DNA of 64,000 nucleotides from Micromonospora sp. M71_S20 (GTDB lineage Bacteria; Actinomycetota; Actinomycetes; Mycobacteriales; Micromonosporaceae): positions 248,001-312,000 of the forward strand of contig NZ_RCCV01000003.1 in assembly GCF_003664255.1 (NCBI RefSeq), given 5' to 3'. Every line of letters begins with the position of its first letter. Position 1 is the first letter of the stretch. This document shows, piece by piece, positions 25,214 to 33,072 of the stretch. Under the pieces are notes generated by a model. It was not told the origin of the DNA and did not search any database. It saw only the letters and a list, made by a program, of their open reading frames with translations. Position numbers and translations under genes: made by a program.

Positions 25214-25223
25214 CGCGCGCCGC

Positions 25224-25262
25224 AGGGTCCCCGGCCGGCGTACGACGTCAGCCCGGGACCCT
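25224..25262 (+). terminator. Hairpin terminator after the flavoprotein gene
   Basis: agggtccc (25224-25231) pairs with gggaccct (25255-25262), with further G-C pairing inward. It starts about 10 bases past the stop codon. Confidence 0.5.
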
Positions 25263-25349
25263 CCGGCGCACCGGGACCACGGCGGGACACGCCGTCGTCC
25301 CGGTGGGCGACACCCCCGGCCACGGCCCGCGCCGGTAAGCTGGCCCGCC

Positions 25350-26216
25350 GTGAGCACCAACGCAGTCCCGCCGACCGTCGCCGACGTGGTCGCCGAGCTG
25401 GAACGGCGCTATCCGCCGGCCTGGGCCGAGGACTGGGACCGGGTCGGGCTGGTGCTCGGCGAGCCGTGCGCCCCGGTGCGCCGGGTCCTCTGCGTGGTCG
25501 ACGTGGTGCCGGAGACGGTCGCCGAGGCTCTCGACGCCGGCGTGGACATGATCGTCGCCCACCATCCGCTGCTGCTGCGCGGCGTCTCCTCGGTGGCCCC
25601 CACGACCTACAAGGGCCGGATCGTGCACCGGCTCATCAGATCCGACGTGGCCCTGTACGTCGCGCACACCAACGCCGACGTGGCCGCCCCGGGGGTCTCC
25701 GACGCCCTCGCCGCCCGATTCGGGCTGACCGGGCTGCGCCCGCTGCACCGGCCCGCACCCGGCTCGTCCGCGCACGGTGACGGCCGGGGGATCGGCCGGA
25801 TCGGCGAGCTGCCGGAGCCGATGACGCTGGCGGAGCTGACCCGGCACGCCGCCGCCGTGCTGCCCGCCACGGCCTGGGGAGTTCGCGCCGCCGGGGATCC
25901 CGGGCGTATGGTTCGTACCCTCGCGGTCAGCGGCGGCGCGGGGGACGGCTTCCTCGCCGACGCGACCGCGGCCGGGGTGGACGCGTTCCTCACCGCCGAC
26001 CTGCGCCACCACCCGGCCGGCGAGCACCTGGCCGCCGACGGTCCGGCCCTGCTCGACGCCGCCCACTGGGCGACGGAACGACCGTGGCTGGACGACCTGG
26101 CCGTCCTCCTGCGGGAGGCGACGGGTGTCGAGACGCTGGTGTCCGACCTGGCCACCGACCCGTGGACCATACACGCCGCCCCACCCGCGGTGGACGACAA
26201 GGAGCCCCGACCGTGA
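25350..26216 (+). CDS. Nif3-like dinuclear metal-centre protein
   Basis: 288 aa from the GTG at 25350. Diagnostic residues: DRVGLVLGEP, the metal-binding DMIVAHHPLLLRG, VAHTNADVA and GDGFLADATAAGVDAFLTADLRHHPA. The family forms a toroidal hexamer with a two-metal site and has been proposed to act as GTP cyclohydrolase 1 type 2, though its role is debated. The stop overlaps the start of the zinc-ribbon gene (GTGA). This order (Nif3, zinc ribbon, RNase H fusion) is conserved in mycobacteria and related genera. Confidence 0.92.
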   Translation: MSTNAVPPTVADVVAELERRYPPAWAEDWDRVGLVLGEPCAPVRRVLCVVDVVPETVAEALDAGVDMIVAHHPLLLRGVSSVAPTTYKGRIVHRLIRSDVALYVAHTNADVAAPGVSDALAARFGLTGLRPLHRPAPGSSAHGDGRGIGRIGELPEPMTLAELTRHAAAVLPATAWGVRAAGDPGRMVRTLAVSGGAGDGFLADATAAGVDAFLTADLRHHPAGEHLAADGPALLDAAHWATERPWLDDLAVLLREATGVETLVSDLATDPWTIHAAPPAVDDKEPRP

Positions 26217-26950
26217 AGGCTGACCCCCAGGTCCAGCGCCGCCTGCTCGACCTCCAGGCGATCGACACCGCCCTCGCCCAGCTCGCCCACCGGCGCCGTT
26301 CGCTGCCCGAGCGGGCCGAGCTGGACGCGCTGGCCCGGGAGCTGTCCGCGCTGGAGGACGAGCGGGTCCGCGCCCAGGTGGCGGTCGACGACCTGGACCG
26401 GGACATCGCCCGCATGGAGAAGGACGTCGACCAGGTGCGGGCCCGTAAGTCCAAGAACGAGGCCCGGCTCGCCGCCGGCACCGGCCCGGCCCGGGAGCTG
26501 GAGGCCCTCCAGCACGAGCTGGTCTCGCTCAACCGCCGCCAGGGCGACCTGGAGGACGCCGAGCTGGAGCTGATGGAGCAGCGGGAGACGGCCCAGGGCG
26601 TGCTGGACGGCATCGAGAAGCGGCTCGCGGAGGTGCGGGAGAAGCGCGACGCCGCCGAGCGGCGCCGCGACGAGAGCCTGGCCGAGATCGCCAAGGAGGA
26701 GGAGTTCAAGCGCGGCGCCCGCCAGCCGCTGGCGGGCGACCTCCCCGCCGACCTGGTGCAGCTGTACGACAAGATCCGCGAGGACACCGGGCTCGGCGCG
26801 GCGCTGCTGACCGCCGGCCGGTGCGGCGGCTGCCGCCTGGAGCTCTCCGGCGCCGACGTGTCCCGCATCCGCAAGGCGGCCCCGGACGAGGTCGTCCGCT
26901 GCGAGGACTGCCGGCGGATCATGGTCCGCACCAACGAGTCCGGCCTGTAG
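26213..26950 (+). CDS. Coiled-coil zinc-ribbon protein (C4 type)
   Basis: 245 aa. About residues 10-165 form a long antiparallel coiled coil rich in Glu, Arg and Leu. The C-terminus carries a four-Cys zinc ribbon: CGGC (about 203) and CEDC (about 229). It belongs to the DUF164-type family, possibly nucleic-acid binding. Start is the GTG overlapping the Nif3 stop. Confidence 0.9.
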   Translation: MKADPQVQRRLLDLQAIDTALAQLAHRRRSLPERAELDALARELSALEDERVRAQVAVDDLDRDIARMEKDVDQVRARKSKNEARLAAGTGPARELEALQHELVSLNRRQGDLEDAELELMEQRETAQGVLDGIEKRLAEVREKRDAAERRRDESLAEIAKEEEFKRGARQPLAGDLPADLVQLYDKIREDTGLGAALLTAGRCGGCRLELSGADVSRIRKAAPDEVVRCEDCRRIMVRTNESGL

Positions 26951-26953
26951 CCC

Positions 26954-28174
26954 GTGGCGCCGCGCGTGGTCGTCGTCGAGGCCGACGGCGGATCCCGGGG
27001 CAACCCTGGCCCGGCCGGCTACGGGGCGGTGGTCCGCGACGCGGACACCGGTGAGGTGCTGGCCGAGCGGAGCGAGTCGATCGGCGTCGCCACCAACAAC
27101 GTCGCCGAGTACCGGGGGCTGATCGCCGGGCTGGAGGCCGCCGCCGAGCTGGGCGCCGCCGAGGTCGAGGCCAGGATGGACTCGAAGCTCGTGGTCGAGC
27201 AGATGTGCGGCCGCTGGCAGATCAAGCACCCCGGGCTGCGCCCGCTCGCCGCGCAGGCCGCCGGGCTGGTGAACCGCTTCGCCGCCGTACGGTTCCACTG
27301 GATTCCCCGGGAACGCAACCGGCACGCCGACGCCCTCGCCAACGCCGCCATGGACGCCGCCGCCGGCAAGGCGCCGGCCCGGGCCGCCGTCGCGCCGCCG
27401 CGCGTCGTGGAGCCGCCGCGCGAGGTCGCCGGCCCCGACTCGCCGGCCCGCGCGAGAGCCCGCGAGGTGGCCGCCCGCGCCGCGTCGGCGACCACCACCG
27501 GCACCGACCCGGCCACCGCGCCCGCCTCCTGGGAGCCGCGGCCGAGCTTCACCGCCACCCGGCTCATCCTGGTCCGGCACGGCGAGACGGCCTTCACCGA
27601 GCAGCGCCGCTACTCCGGCCGCGGCGACGTGCCGCTGTCCGAGCGCGGCCGGGCCCAGGTCCGGGCCACGGCCGCCCGGGTGGCCGGGCTGGCCCCGACG
27701 GTCGCGGCCGTGGTCAGCTCCCCCCTGTCCCGGTGTACGGCGACCGCCGAGGCGATCGCCGGGGCGGTCGGCGGCGTGCCGGTGCGCCGCGAGGACGACC
27801 TGATCGAGTGCGACTTCGGGGCCTGGGAGGGGCGCACCTTCGCCGAGGTACGCCAGGAGTGGCCGGGCGAGATGGACGCGTGGCTCGCCTCGACCCGGGT
27901 GGCCCCGCCGGGCGGCGAGTCGTTCGTCGACGTCGCCGAGCGCTGCCGTCGCGCGGTCGACGGGCTCTGCCGGGCGTACCCGGGGGAGACCGTGGTGGTG
28001 GTCTCGCACGTCTCGCCGATCAAGCTGGTGCTGCGCGACGCCCTCGCGGCCAGTGACGGCTTCCTGCACCGGCTGTTCCTGGACGCGGCCGGCATCTCGG
28101 TGCTCGACACGTGGCCCGACGGCGGCGTCGCCGTCCGTACGGTCAACGACACCGCGCACCTCGCCGCGATCTGA
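26954..28174 (+). CDS. Bifunctional RNase H / acid phosphatase (CobC-like) fusion
   Basis: 406 aa. Residues 1-135 are a type I RNase H with catalytic acids in EADGGSRGNPGPAGYGA (Asp), NNVAEYRGLIAGLEAA (Glu), RMDSKLVVEQMCG (Asp) and RHADALANAAMD (Asp). A Pro/Ala linker (136-190) leads to a histidine phosphatase domain with LVRHGETAFTEQRRYSGRGD (His near 209) and a late VVVSHVSPIK. This matches Mycobacterium tuberculosis Rv2228c in architecture, where the phosphatase half acts like alpha-ribazole phosphatase. Third gene of the Nif3 operon; start GTG four bases after the previous stop. Confidence 0.93.
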   Translation: MAPRVVVVEADGGSRGNPGPAGYGAVVRDADTGEVLAERSESIGVATNNVAEYRGLIAGLEAAAELGAAEVEARMDSKLVVEQMCGRWQIKHPGLRPLAAQAAGLVNRFAAVRFHWIPRERNRHADALANAAMDAAAGKAPARAAVAPPRVVEPPREVAGPDSPARARAREVAARAASATTTGTDPATAPASWEPRPSFTATRLILVRHGETAFTEQRRYSGRGDVPLSERGRAQVRATAARVAGLAPTVAAVVSSPLSRCTATAEAIAGAVGGVPVRREDDLIECDFGAWEGRTFAEVRQEWPGEMDAWLASTRVAPPGGESFVDVAERCRRAVDGLCRAYPGETVVVVSHVSPIKLVLRDALAASDGFLHRLFLDAAGISVLDTWPDGGVAVRTVNDTAHLAAI

Positions 28175-28177
28175 GCC

Positions 28178-28201
28178 GGGCGGCCGGCCGTCCGGCCGCC
28201 C
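28178..28201 (+). terminator. Perfect-stem terminator after the Nif3 operon
   Basis: gggcggccgg, loop ccgt, then ccggccgccc: ten base pairs with no mismatch, three bases after the stop codon. The run after it is not T-rich, as is usual in this group. Confidence 0.8.
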
Positions 28202-28260
28202 GGGGTCGCCGTTCGGCGCACGCCGCCCGCCGTTCGGCGCAGCAACTTCCTCCCGTCGAA

Positions 28261-28276
28261 CGTGACCCGGCTCACA
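28261..28276. promoter_or_regulatory. CRP/FNR-type binding site
   Basis: cgtgacccggctcaca fits GTGA-N6-TCAC, the CRP-family consensus. It sits about 60 bases upstream of the DUF3311/symporter operon, a position suited to cAMP-CRP or GlxR-type control of organic-acid uptake. The call rests on motif and position only. Confidence 0.5.
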
Positions 28277-28334
28277 GGGTCGTAGCCTCCGGCCGTCATC
28301 AGTGCCGATCTACGACACGCGGAGGTTTGTCGCA

Positions 28335-28616
28335 ATGGCCGCACCCGAACCGGAGGCGCCGACAGCGGTGCGCTCCAGGGCGAAGGACCACAGCCCCTGG
28401 AACTGGTTGCTCTTCATCCCCATCGTGGTGCCCCTGATCCCGGTCTTCTTCAACGCCGACTCGCCCCGGTTCCTCGGCTTCCCGCGCTTCTACTGGCTCC
28501 AGCTCGTCTACATCCTGCTCGGCGTGGCCACCACCACGCTGGTCTACCAGATGACGAAGAAGCGGGCCGGCACGCCCGCGGCCGGGCCGGGCGACACGGC
28601 TGCGGGTGATCGCTGA
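28335..28616 (+). CDS. DUF3311 small membrane subunit
   Basis: 93 aa from the ATG at 28335. It has two hydrophobic segments (WNWLLFIPIVVPLIPVFF and FYWLQLVYILLGVATTTLVY). DUF3311 proteins are almost always encoded immediately before a sodium:solute symporter, as here: the TGA overlaps the next ATG. It is probably an accessory or stability subunit of the transporter. Confidence 0.88.
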   Translation: MAAPEPEAPTAVRSRAKDHSPWNWLLFIPIVVPLIPVFFNADSPRFLGFPRFYWLQLVYILLGVATTTLVYQMTKKRAGTPAAGPGDTAAGDR

Positions 28617-30271
28617 TGTGGCGCGACCACCTCACCGAGATCATCGTCTTCTCGGCGCTCTTCCTGCTGGTCAGCGGGATGGGATTCGTGGCGGCCCGGT
28701 GGCGGGCCCCGAAGGACATGGCCCACCTCGACGAGTGGGGGCTGGGCGGGCGCAACTTCGGCGGCTGGATCACCTGGTTCCTGGTCGGCGGTGACCTGTA
28801 CACCGCGTACACCTTCGTGGCGGTGCCGGCGCTGATGTTCGGTGCCGGCGCGGCCGGCTTCTTCGCCGTCCCGTACACCATCGTCATCTACCCGCTGGTG
28901 TTCCTGGTGCTGTGCCGGCTCTGGTCGGTCTCGCACCGGCACGGCTTCGTCACCCCCGCGGACTTCGTCCGCAAGCGGTTCGACTCGCCGGTGCTGGCGC
29001 TGCTGATCGCGATCACCGGGATCGTGGCGACGATGCCGTACATCGCGCTGCAACTGGTCGGCATCGAGGCGGTGCTGAAGACCATGGGGGTGACCGGCGA
29101 GAGCACGCTGGCCCGGCACCTGCCGATCATCGTCGCCTTCGCGATCCTGGCCGCATACACGTACCAGTCGGGGCTGCGCGCGCCCGCGCTGATCGCGTTC
29201 GTCAAGGACACGCTGATCTACATCGTGATCCTGGTGGCGGTGCTGTACCTGCCGTACAAGCTGGGCGGCTGGGGCGAGATCTTCGACGCCGCGGACGCGA
29301 AGTTCGACGCGTCGCCGAACCCCAACGACGGAGTGCTGCTCAACGCCAACAACCAGCTCCAGTACGTCACGCTGGCATTTGGCTCGGCGCTGGCGCTGTT
29401 TCTCTACCCGCACAGCATCACCGGCGTGCTGGCCAGCCGGAACCGCGACGTGATCAAGCGGAACATGTCGGCGTTGCCCGCGTACAGCCTGCTGCTCGGC
29501 CTGATCGCGCTGCTCGGCTTCATGGCCATCGCGGCCGGGGTGAAGCCGCTGCCCGGGTCGAAGGAGGGCACCGTGGACAGCAACACGGTGGTGCCGGTCC
29601 TGTTCGACCAGCAGTTCCCCGACTGGTTCGCCGGGGTCGCGTACGCGGCCATCGGCATCGGCGCGCTGGTGCCGGCGGCGATCATGTCGATCGCGGCGGC
29701 GAACCTGTTCACCCGCAACATCTACAAGGAGTACCTGAAGCGGGATGCCAGCCCCGCGCAGGAGGCGAACGTCTCCAAGATCACCTCGCTGGTGGTGAAG
29801 GTCGGCGCGGTCGCCTGCATCGTCTTCCTCGACCCGCAGTTCTCCATCGACCTCCAGCTCATCGGCGGCGTGATCATCCTCCAGACGCTGCCGGCGGTGG
29901 CGCTCGGCCTCTACACCCGCTGGTTCCACCGCGGCGCGCTGATCGGCGGCTGGATCGCGGGCATGGGGCTGGGCATGTGGATGCTCTACCAGATCCCGAA
30001 CGCCGCCACCGGCCGCAAGCACTTCGGCGGCTCGGCGTTCCCGCTGGCCGACTTCGGCTTCGACACCCCGAAGACGATCTACGTCGGGATCGTGGCCGTG
30101 CTGGTCAACCTCGCGGTCGCGGCGCTGCTCACGGTGGTGCTGCGGGCGGCGAAGGTGCGCGACGGCGGCGACGGCACCACGTCGGACGACTACTTCGCCG
30201 ACGAGGGCGACCCGCGCGTCGTGCCCGGCCCGCACCGCGACGCCGACGCGGCCCCGGAACCGGTCGCCTGA
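28616..30271 (+). CDS. Sodium:solute symporter family permease
   Basis: 551 aa with about 13 hydrophobic segments. Typical SSS traits: early GGRNFGGWITWFLVGGDLYTAYTFVA, then CRLWSVSHRHGFVTPADFV and AAIMSIAAANLFTRNIYKEYL. The C-terminus is acidic and cytoplasmic. The family couples solute uptake to sodium. Monocarboxylates are a common substrate for members paired with DUF3311, but that is inference here. Translationally coupled to the DUF3311 gene; a CRP-type site lies upstream of the pair. Confidence 0.93.
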   Translation: MWRDHLTEIIVFSALFLLVSGMGFVAARWRAPKDMAHLDEWGLGGRNFGGWITWFLVGGDLYTAYTFVAVPALMFGAGAAGFFAVPYTIVIYPLVFLVLCRLWSVSHRHGFVTPADFVRKRFDSPVLALLIAITGIVATMPYIALQLVGIEAVLKTMGVTGESTLARHLPIIVAFAILAAYTYQSGLRAPALIAFVKDTLIYIVILVAVLYLPYKLGGWGEIFDAADAKFDASPNPNDGVLLNANNQLQYVTLAFGSALALFLYPHSITGVLASRNRDVIKRNMSALPAYSLLLGLIALLGFMAIAAGVKPLPGSKEGTVDSNTVVPVLFDQQFPDWFAGVAYAAIGIGALVPAAIMSIAAANLFTRNIYKEYLKRDASPAQEANVSKITSLVVKVGAVACIVFLDPQFSIDLQLIGGVIILQTLPAVALGLYTRWFHRGALIGGWIAGMGLGMWMLYQIPNAATGRKHFGGSAFPLADFGFDTPKTIYVGIVAVLVNLAVAALLTVVLRAAKVRDGGDGTTSDDYFADEGDPRVVPGPHRDADAAPEPVA

Positions 30272-30285
30272 GCGTCTCTCGGGAT

Positions 30286-30323
30286 CGCGTCGCCCCCGGC
30301 CCGTACCGGCCGGGGGCGACGCG
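30286..30323 (+). terminator. Strong hairpin terminator after the symporter gene
   Basis: A 16-bp perfect stem (30286-30301 against 30308-30323) with a short loop begins 15 bases past the symporter stop. Confidence 0.8.
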
Positions 30324-30356
30324 GCGGGAGTGGACGCCCTTCGTACGCTGACGACC

Positions 30357-30905
30357 ATGACGAGACGCGCGCTGGTGGCCGTCCTCGGCGGCTCCGCCGC
30401 GCTGCTGCTGCTGGCGGTCGTCGGGTGCGTGGGGGCCGCGGTCCTGACCGTCAGCGACGACCCGGACGAGACGCCCGAGTGCCGGGAGACGGTGCGCGCC
30501 GAGGAGGCGAAGGTGCGCACCGACCGGTGGGACCCGCCCCAGGAGCTGCCGGACCTCGGCGACTATCCGGAGATCCACTGGCAACTGCGCGCGTCGGGCG
30601 ACCCGTGCAGCCGCGCCCCGGGCCCGACGGACTGGGCGTACCAGGGCGTGGTCCGGCTGCGTCCGGAGGACGCGCGGACGCTGGCGCAGCGGTACGGCTT
30701 CGTGCCGTACGCGCCCGCCGAGCCGGATCAGGCGCCCCTCACCAGCCCGGCGGACGCGTGGCCCGCTCTCGCGCCGTTCCTGCCGACCGCGCCCCGCTGG
30801 CTGCACAGCCGGTCGTACGACGAGGGAAATCCGTCCACGCGGTGGCGGGCCGCATTCCTGGACGTCGAGCACCGGACGCTCTTCTTCACGCTCCACGACC
30901 ACTAG
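30357..30905 (+). CDS. Hypothetical membrane-anchored or secreted protein
   Basis: 182 aa from the ATG at 30357 (MTRRALVAVLGGSAALLLL). The N-terminal hydrophobic segment ends VVGCVGAAV, so it may be an anchor; the Cys is not in a convincing lipobox. The remainder is soluble with two Cys (ECRETVR and DPCSRAPG) that could pair, and WAYQGVVRLRPEDARTLAQRYGF. No known domain is recognised. Its stop codon touches the end of an IS remnant. Confidence 0.7.
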   Translation: MTRRALVAVLGGSAALLLLAVVGCVGAAVLTVSDDPDETPECRETVRAEEAKVRTDRWDPPQELPDLGDYPEIHWQLRASGDPCSRAPGPTDWAYQGVVRLRPEDARTLAQRYGFVPYAPAEPDQAPLTSPADAWPALAPFLPTAPRWLHSRSYDEGNPSTRWRAAFLDVEHRTLFFTLHDH

Positions 30906-31010
30906 GCCGTATTCCAGAGGCGGGTAGCCACTCGTTGATCGCTGCGGCGTGCCTTGATACCGCGGCGGCGCAGGTACTCACGGTTGGCCCGCGAGCTGTA
31001 GGCCATGCCC
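30903..31010 (-). mobile_element. IS5-type transposase remnant (copy 1)
   Basis: The minus strand reads GMAYSSRANREYLRRRGIKA and then an unrelated short tail to a stop. K/MAYSSRxxRxYLRRRGIxA is a hallmark of the IS5/IS427 group DDE transposase core. Positions 30963-31007 are identical, in inverted orientation, to 33024-33068. The plus-strand end (taggccgtattccag) directly abuts the stop of the preceding gene and may be an IS terminus. Confidence 0.75.
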
Positions 31011-31083
31011 GCCAGGACCGGATCCGGACGGGCACGCGGCCTGCCACCGTCGGGCCTGGGCACCCGGATATTCCACCCCGTCG

Positions 31084-31226
31084 CTACGCCGGCTCGACGG
31101 GCAGCCAGAGCTCGCGGGTCGCATGTGCTGCTGGATGTGCGGGTTGATGCCTCGGTGGATCAGTGGAACCCGGGCAGCGTGCCCCACGAGCCGGAACGCG
31201 GGATGGTCGACGATGCGGGTTTCCAT
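31084..31226 (-). pseudogene. GyrI-like effector-binding gene with internal deletion
   Basis: From the ATG at 31226 the frame reads METRIVDHPAFRLVGHAARV and continues PLIHRGINPHIQQH, the start of a GyrI-like domain. Shifting the frame then gives TRELWLPVEPA and a stop, the normal C-terminus of the same family. The middle, some 100 residues, is missing. The C-terminal half of the AraC regulator at 52.75 kb has the same beginning and end (ELWIPVEP), which supports the call. Confidence 0.75.
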
Positions 31227-31381
31227 GCGTTCGCTCCCTTCGGCAGTTGGGCGGAACCTGAAGCTGTGGTGCTGTGCGACAGTGCCTCCGTATCGTGACC
31301 GGCGCTGTTGCGGCACGCCCCGACAGAAGCGGAGCGGAATGTGTCGGGTGATCGGGGTCGGTGCCGCCACACGATGGGGGC

Positions 31382-32191
31382 ATGGACGACACGACACTGG
31401 TATCCCGGTTCCTTCGCGACGGCTTCGTGAAGTTGGCGGGCGCCGTCGCACCGCGCGTGGCCGCGGACTGTGCGCGGCTGCTGTGGCGGGAGACGGGCTG
31501 CGACCCGGACGACCCAGCCACCTGGACGCAGCCCGTGCACTGGGTGCCCGGCATGGCGCAGGGGCCGTTCGCCGCCGCACCCAATTCACCGTTCCTCCAT
31601 CACGCGTACGACCTGCTCGTCGGCGCGGGACGCTGGGAGCCGCGTTACTCGCTGGGCACGTTCCCGTTGCGTTTCCCGCACAAGGACGAGCCGAACGACG
31701 CGGGCTGGCACATCGAGGGCAGCTATCTGCCGGAGGGTGCGAGCTGGTACTTCACGAACGTTCGCTCCCGGGGCCGGGCGCTGCTGATGCTGTTCCTGTT
31801 CAGCGAGATCGGTGCGGAGGACGCCCCGACACGGATCCGGGTCGGCTCACACCTCGACGTGCCGAAGGTGCTGGAGAAGTACGGGGAGGACGGGGCGAGC
31901 GGGCTGGACCTCGCGCCCGAGCTGGTGGCGGCGTCCGACCACCGGCCACTCGCCCTGGCCACCGGGTCCCCGGGCGACGTCTTCCTGTGCCATCCGTTCC
32001 TGGTGCACGCGGCGCAACCGCACCACGGGACGCGGCCGCGCTTCATGGCCCAGCCGCCGCTGGTGCCGGCCGCGCCGTACGAACTGGAACGGGCCGACGG
32101 TGCGTACTCGCCCGTGGAGATCGCGATTCGCCGAGGACTCGGGCAGGACACCCCCGATCCTGAGGTACGGGCGAGGCGGGGACAACAGTGA
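31382..32191 (+). CDS. Phytanoyl-CoA dioxygenase (PhyH) family Fe(II)/2-oxoglutarate oxygenase
   Basis: 269 aa. PhyH layout: N-terminal FLRDGFVKLAGAVAP, iron ligands in the H-x-E form WHIEGSY (His near 109), distal His in HPFLVHAAQP (about 209) and 2-oxoglutarate Arg in GTRPRFMAQPP. The reaction is oxidative and the substrate unknown. The stop overlaps the GTG of the AviRb-like methyltransferase, so the two are coupled. Orthosomycin pathways use several oxygenases of this broad class, which makes the pairing interesting, but it does not prove a link. Flanked by IS remnants. Confidence 0.85.
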   Translation: MDDTTLVSRFLRDGFVKLAGAVAPRVAADCARLLWRETGCDPDDPATWTQPVHWVPGMAQGPFAAAPNSPFLHHAYDLLVGAGRWEPRYSLGTFPLRFPHKDEPNDAGWHIEGSYLPEGASWYFTNVRSRGRALLMLFLFSEIGAEDAPTRIRVGSHLDVPKVLEKYGEDGASGLDLAPELVAASDHRPLALATGSPGDVFLCHPFLVHAAQPHHGTRPRFMAQPPLVPAAPYELERADGAYSPVEIAIRRGLGQDTPDPEVRARRGQQ

Positions 32192-33012
32192 GGGTGCGGG
32201 TGAGTGGCCGCAATGCCCGATTCCAGCAGTGGGAGGCACTGCTCCGCAATCGGACCAAGCGGCAGCGTCGCGGCGAGTTCCTCGTGCAGGGCGTGCGCCC
32301 GATCACCATGGCCATCGAACACGGCTGGCAGGTTCGAGAGCTGCTCTACGACGCCGACGTCCAGCTCTCCGGCTGGGCACGCGAGGCCCTGGACACCGTC
32401 CGGGCCGAGAGGTTCGCCGTCTCCCGTGAACTGATGCACATGCTGGGCGGCAAGGCGGACACGGTTCCGGAGCTGCTGGCCGTGGTCGCGCTGCCGCAGG
32501 ACGACCTGTGCCGCATCCCGGCCGGGCCGACCATGCTCACCGTCGTGTTCGACCGGCCCACCAGCCCTGGCAACATCGGGACGCTCATCCGGTCCGCAGA
32601 CGCCTTCGGCGCGTCCGGCGTCATCGTCACCGGCCATGCCGCCGATGTGTACGACCCGAAGGCGGTGCGGGCGAGCACCGGCTCGCTGTTCGCGCTGCCC
32701 GTGGTCCGGGCGCCCTCACACCAGGCCGTGCTGTCCTGGGTCGCCGACGTGCGCGCCGACGGCGTCGGCATCGGCATCGTGGGTGCCGATGAGCACGGCG
32801 CACTGGAGGCCGCCGAGTACGACTTCACGCAACCCACGCTGACCCTGATCGGCAACGAGACCACCGGTCTCAGCGTCGGCTGGCGTGAGGCTTGCGACCA
32901 GCTCGTCCGGGTCCCGATGTCCGGGGCCGCCAGCTCCCTGAACGCGGCGGCCGCCGCGACCGTCGTGCTCTACGAATCGGCACGCCAGCGCAGCGCTGCC
33001 GCCCGCCGGTAG
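32188..33012 (+). CDS. SpoU/TrmH-type 23S rRNA methyltransferase, AviRb-like
   Basis: 274 aa from a GTG overlapping the PhyH stop. The SPOUT knot motifs are complete: motif 1 FDRPTSPGNIGTLIRSADA, motif 2 LTLIGNETTGLS and motif 3 VPMSGAASSLNAAAAA. The N-terminus (GRNARFQQWEALLRNRTKR and GEFLVQGVRPITMAIEHGW) and GHAADVYDPKAVRASTGSLF match AviRb, as recalled, far beyond the general family. AviRb 2'-O-methylates U2479 of 23S rRNA and gives avilamycin/evernimicin resistance. A general TrmH housekeeping role is the alternative. Confidence 0.85.
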   Translation: MRVRVSGRNARFQQWEALLRNRTKRQRRGEFLVQGVRPITMAIEHGWQVRELLYDADVQLSGWAREALDTVRAERFAVSRELMHMLGGKADTVPELLAVVALPQDDLCRIPAGPTMLTVVFDRPTSPGNIGTLIRSADAFGASGVIVTGHAADVYDPKAVRASTGSLFALPVVRAPSHQAVLSWVADVRADGVGIGIVGADEHGALEAAEYDFTQPTLTLIGNETTGLSVGWREACDQLVRVPMSGAASSLNAAAAATVVLYESARQRSAAARR

Positions 33013-33023
33013 CGCGCTGATCA

Positions 33024-33068
33024 CATGGCCTACAGCTCGCGGGCCAACCGTGAGTACCTGCGCCGCCG
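33024..33068 (+). mobile_element. IS5-type transposase remnant (copy 2, inverted)
   Basis: 45 bases encoding MAYSSRANREYLRRR, identical to the copy at 30963-31007 on the other strand. Together they bracket the PhyH/AviRb-like pair. The fragment stops five bases before the stop codon of the downstream permease. Confidence 0.8.
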
Positions 33069-33072
33069 AGGC

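Noticed and set aside
31005..31298. Small plus-strand open frame between the IS remnant and the PhyH gene
   Set aside because: It runs antisense to the GyrI-like pseudogene, has no ribosome site and no protein-like pattern.
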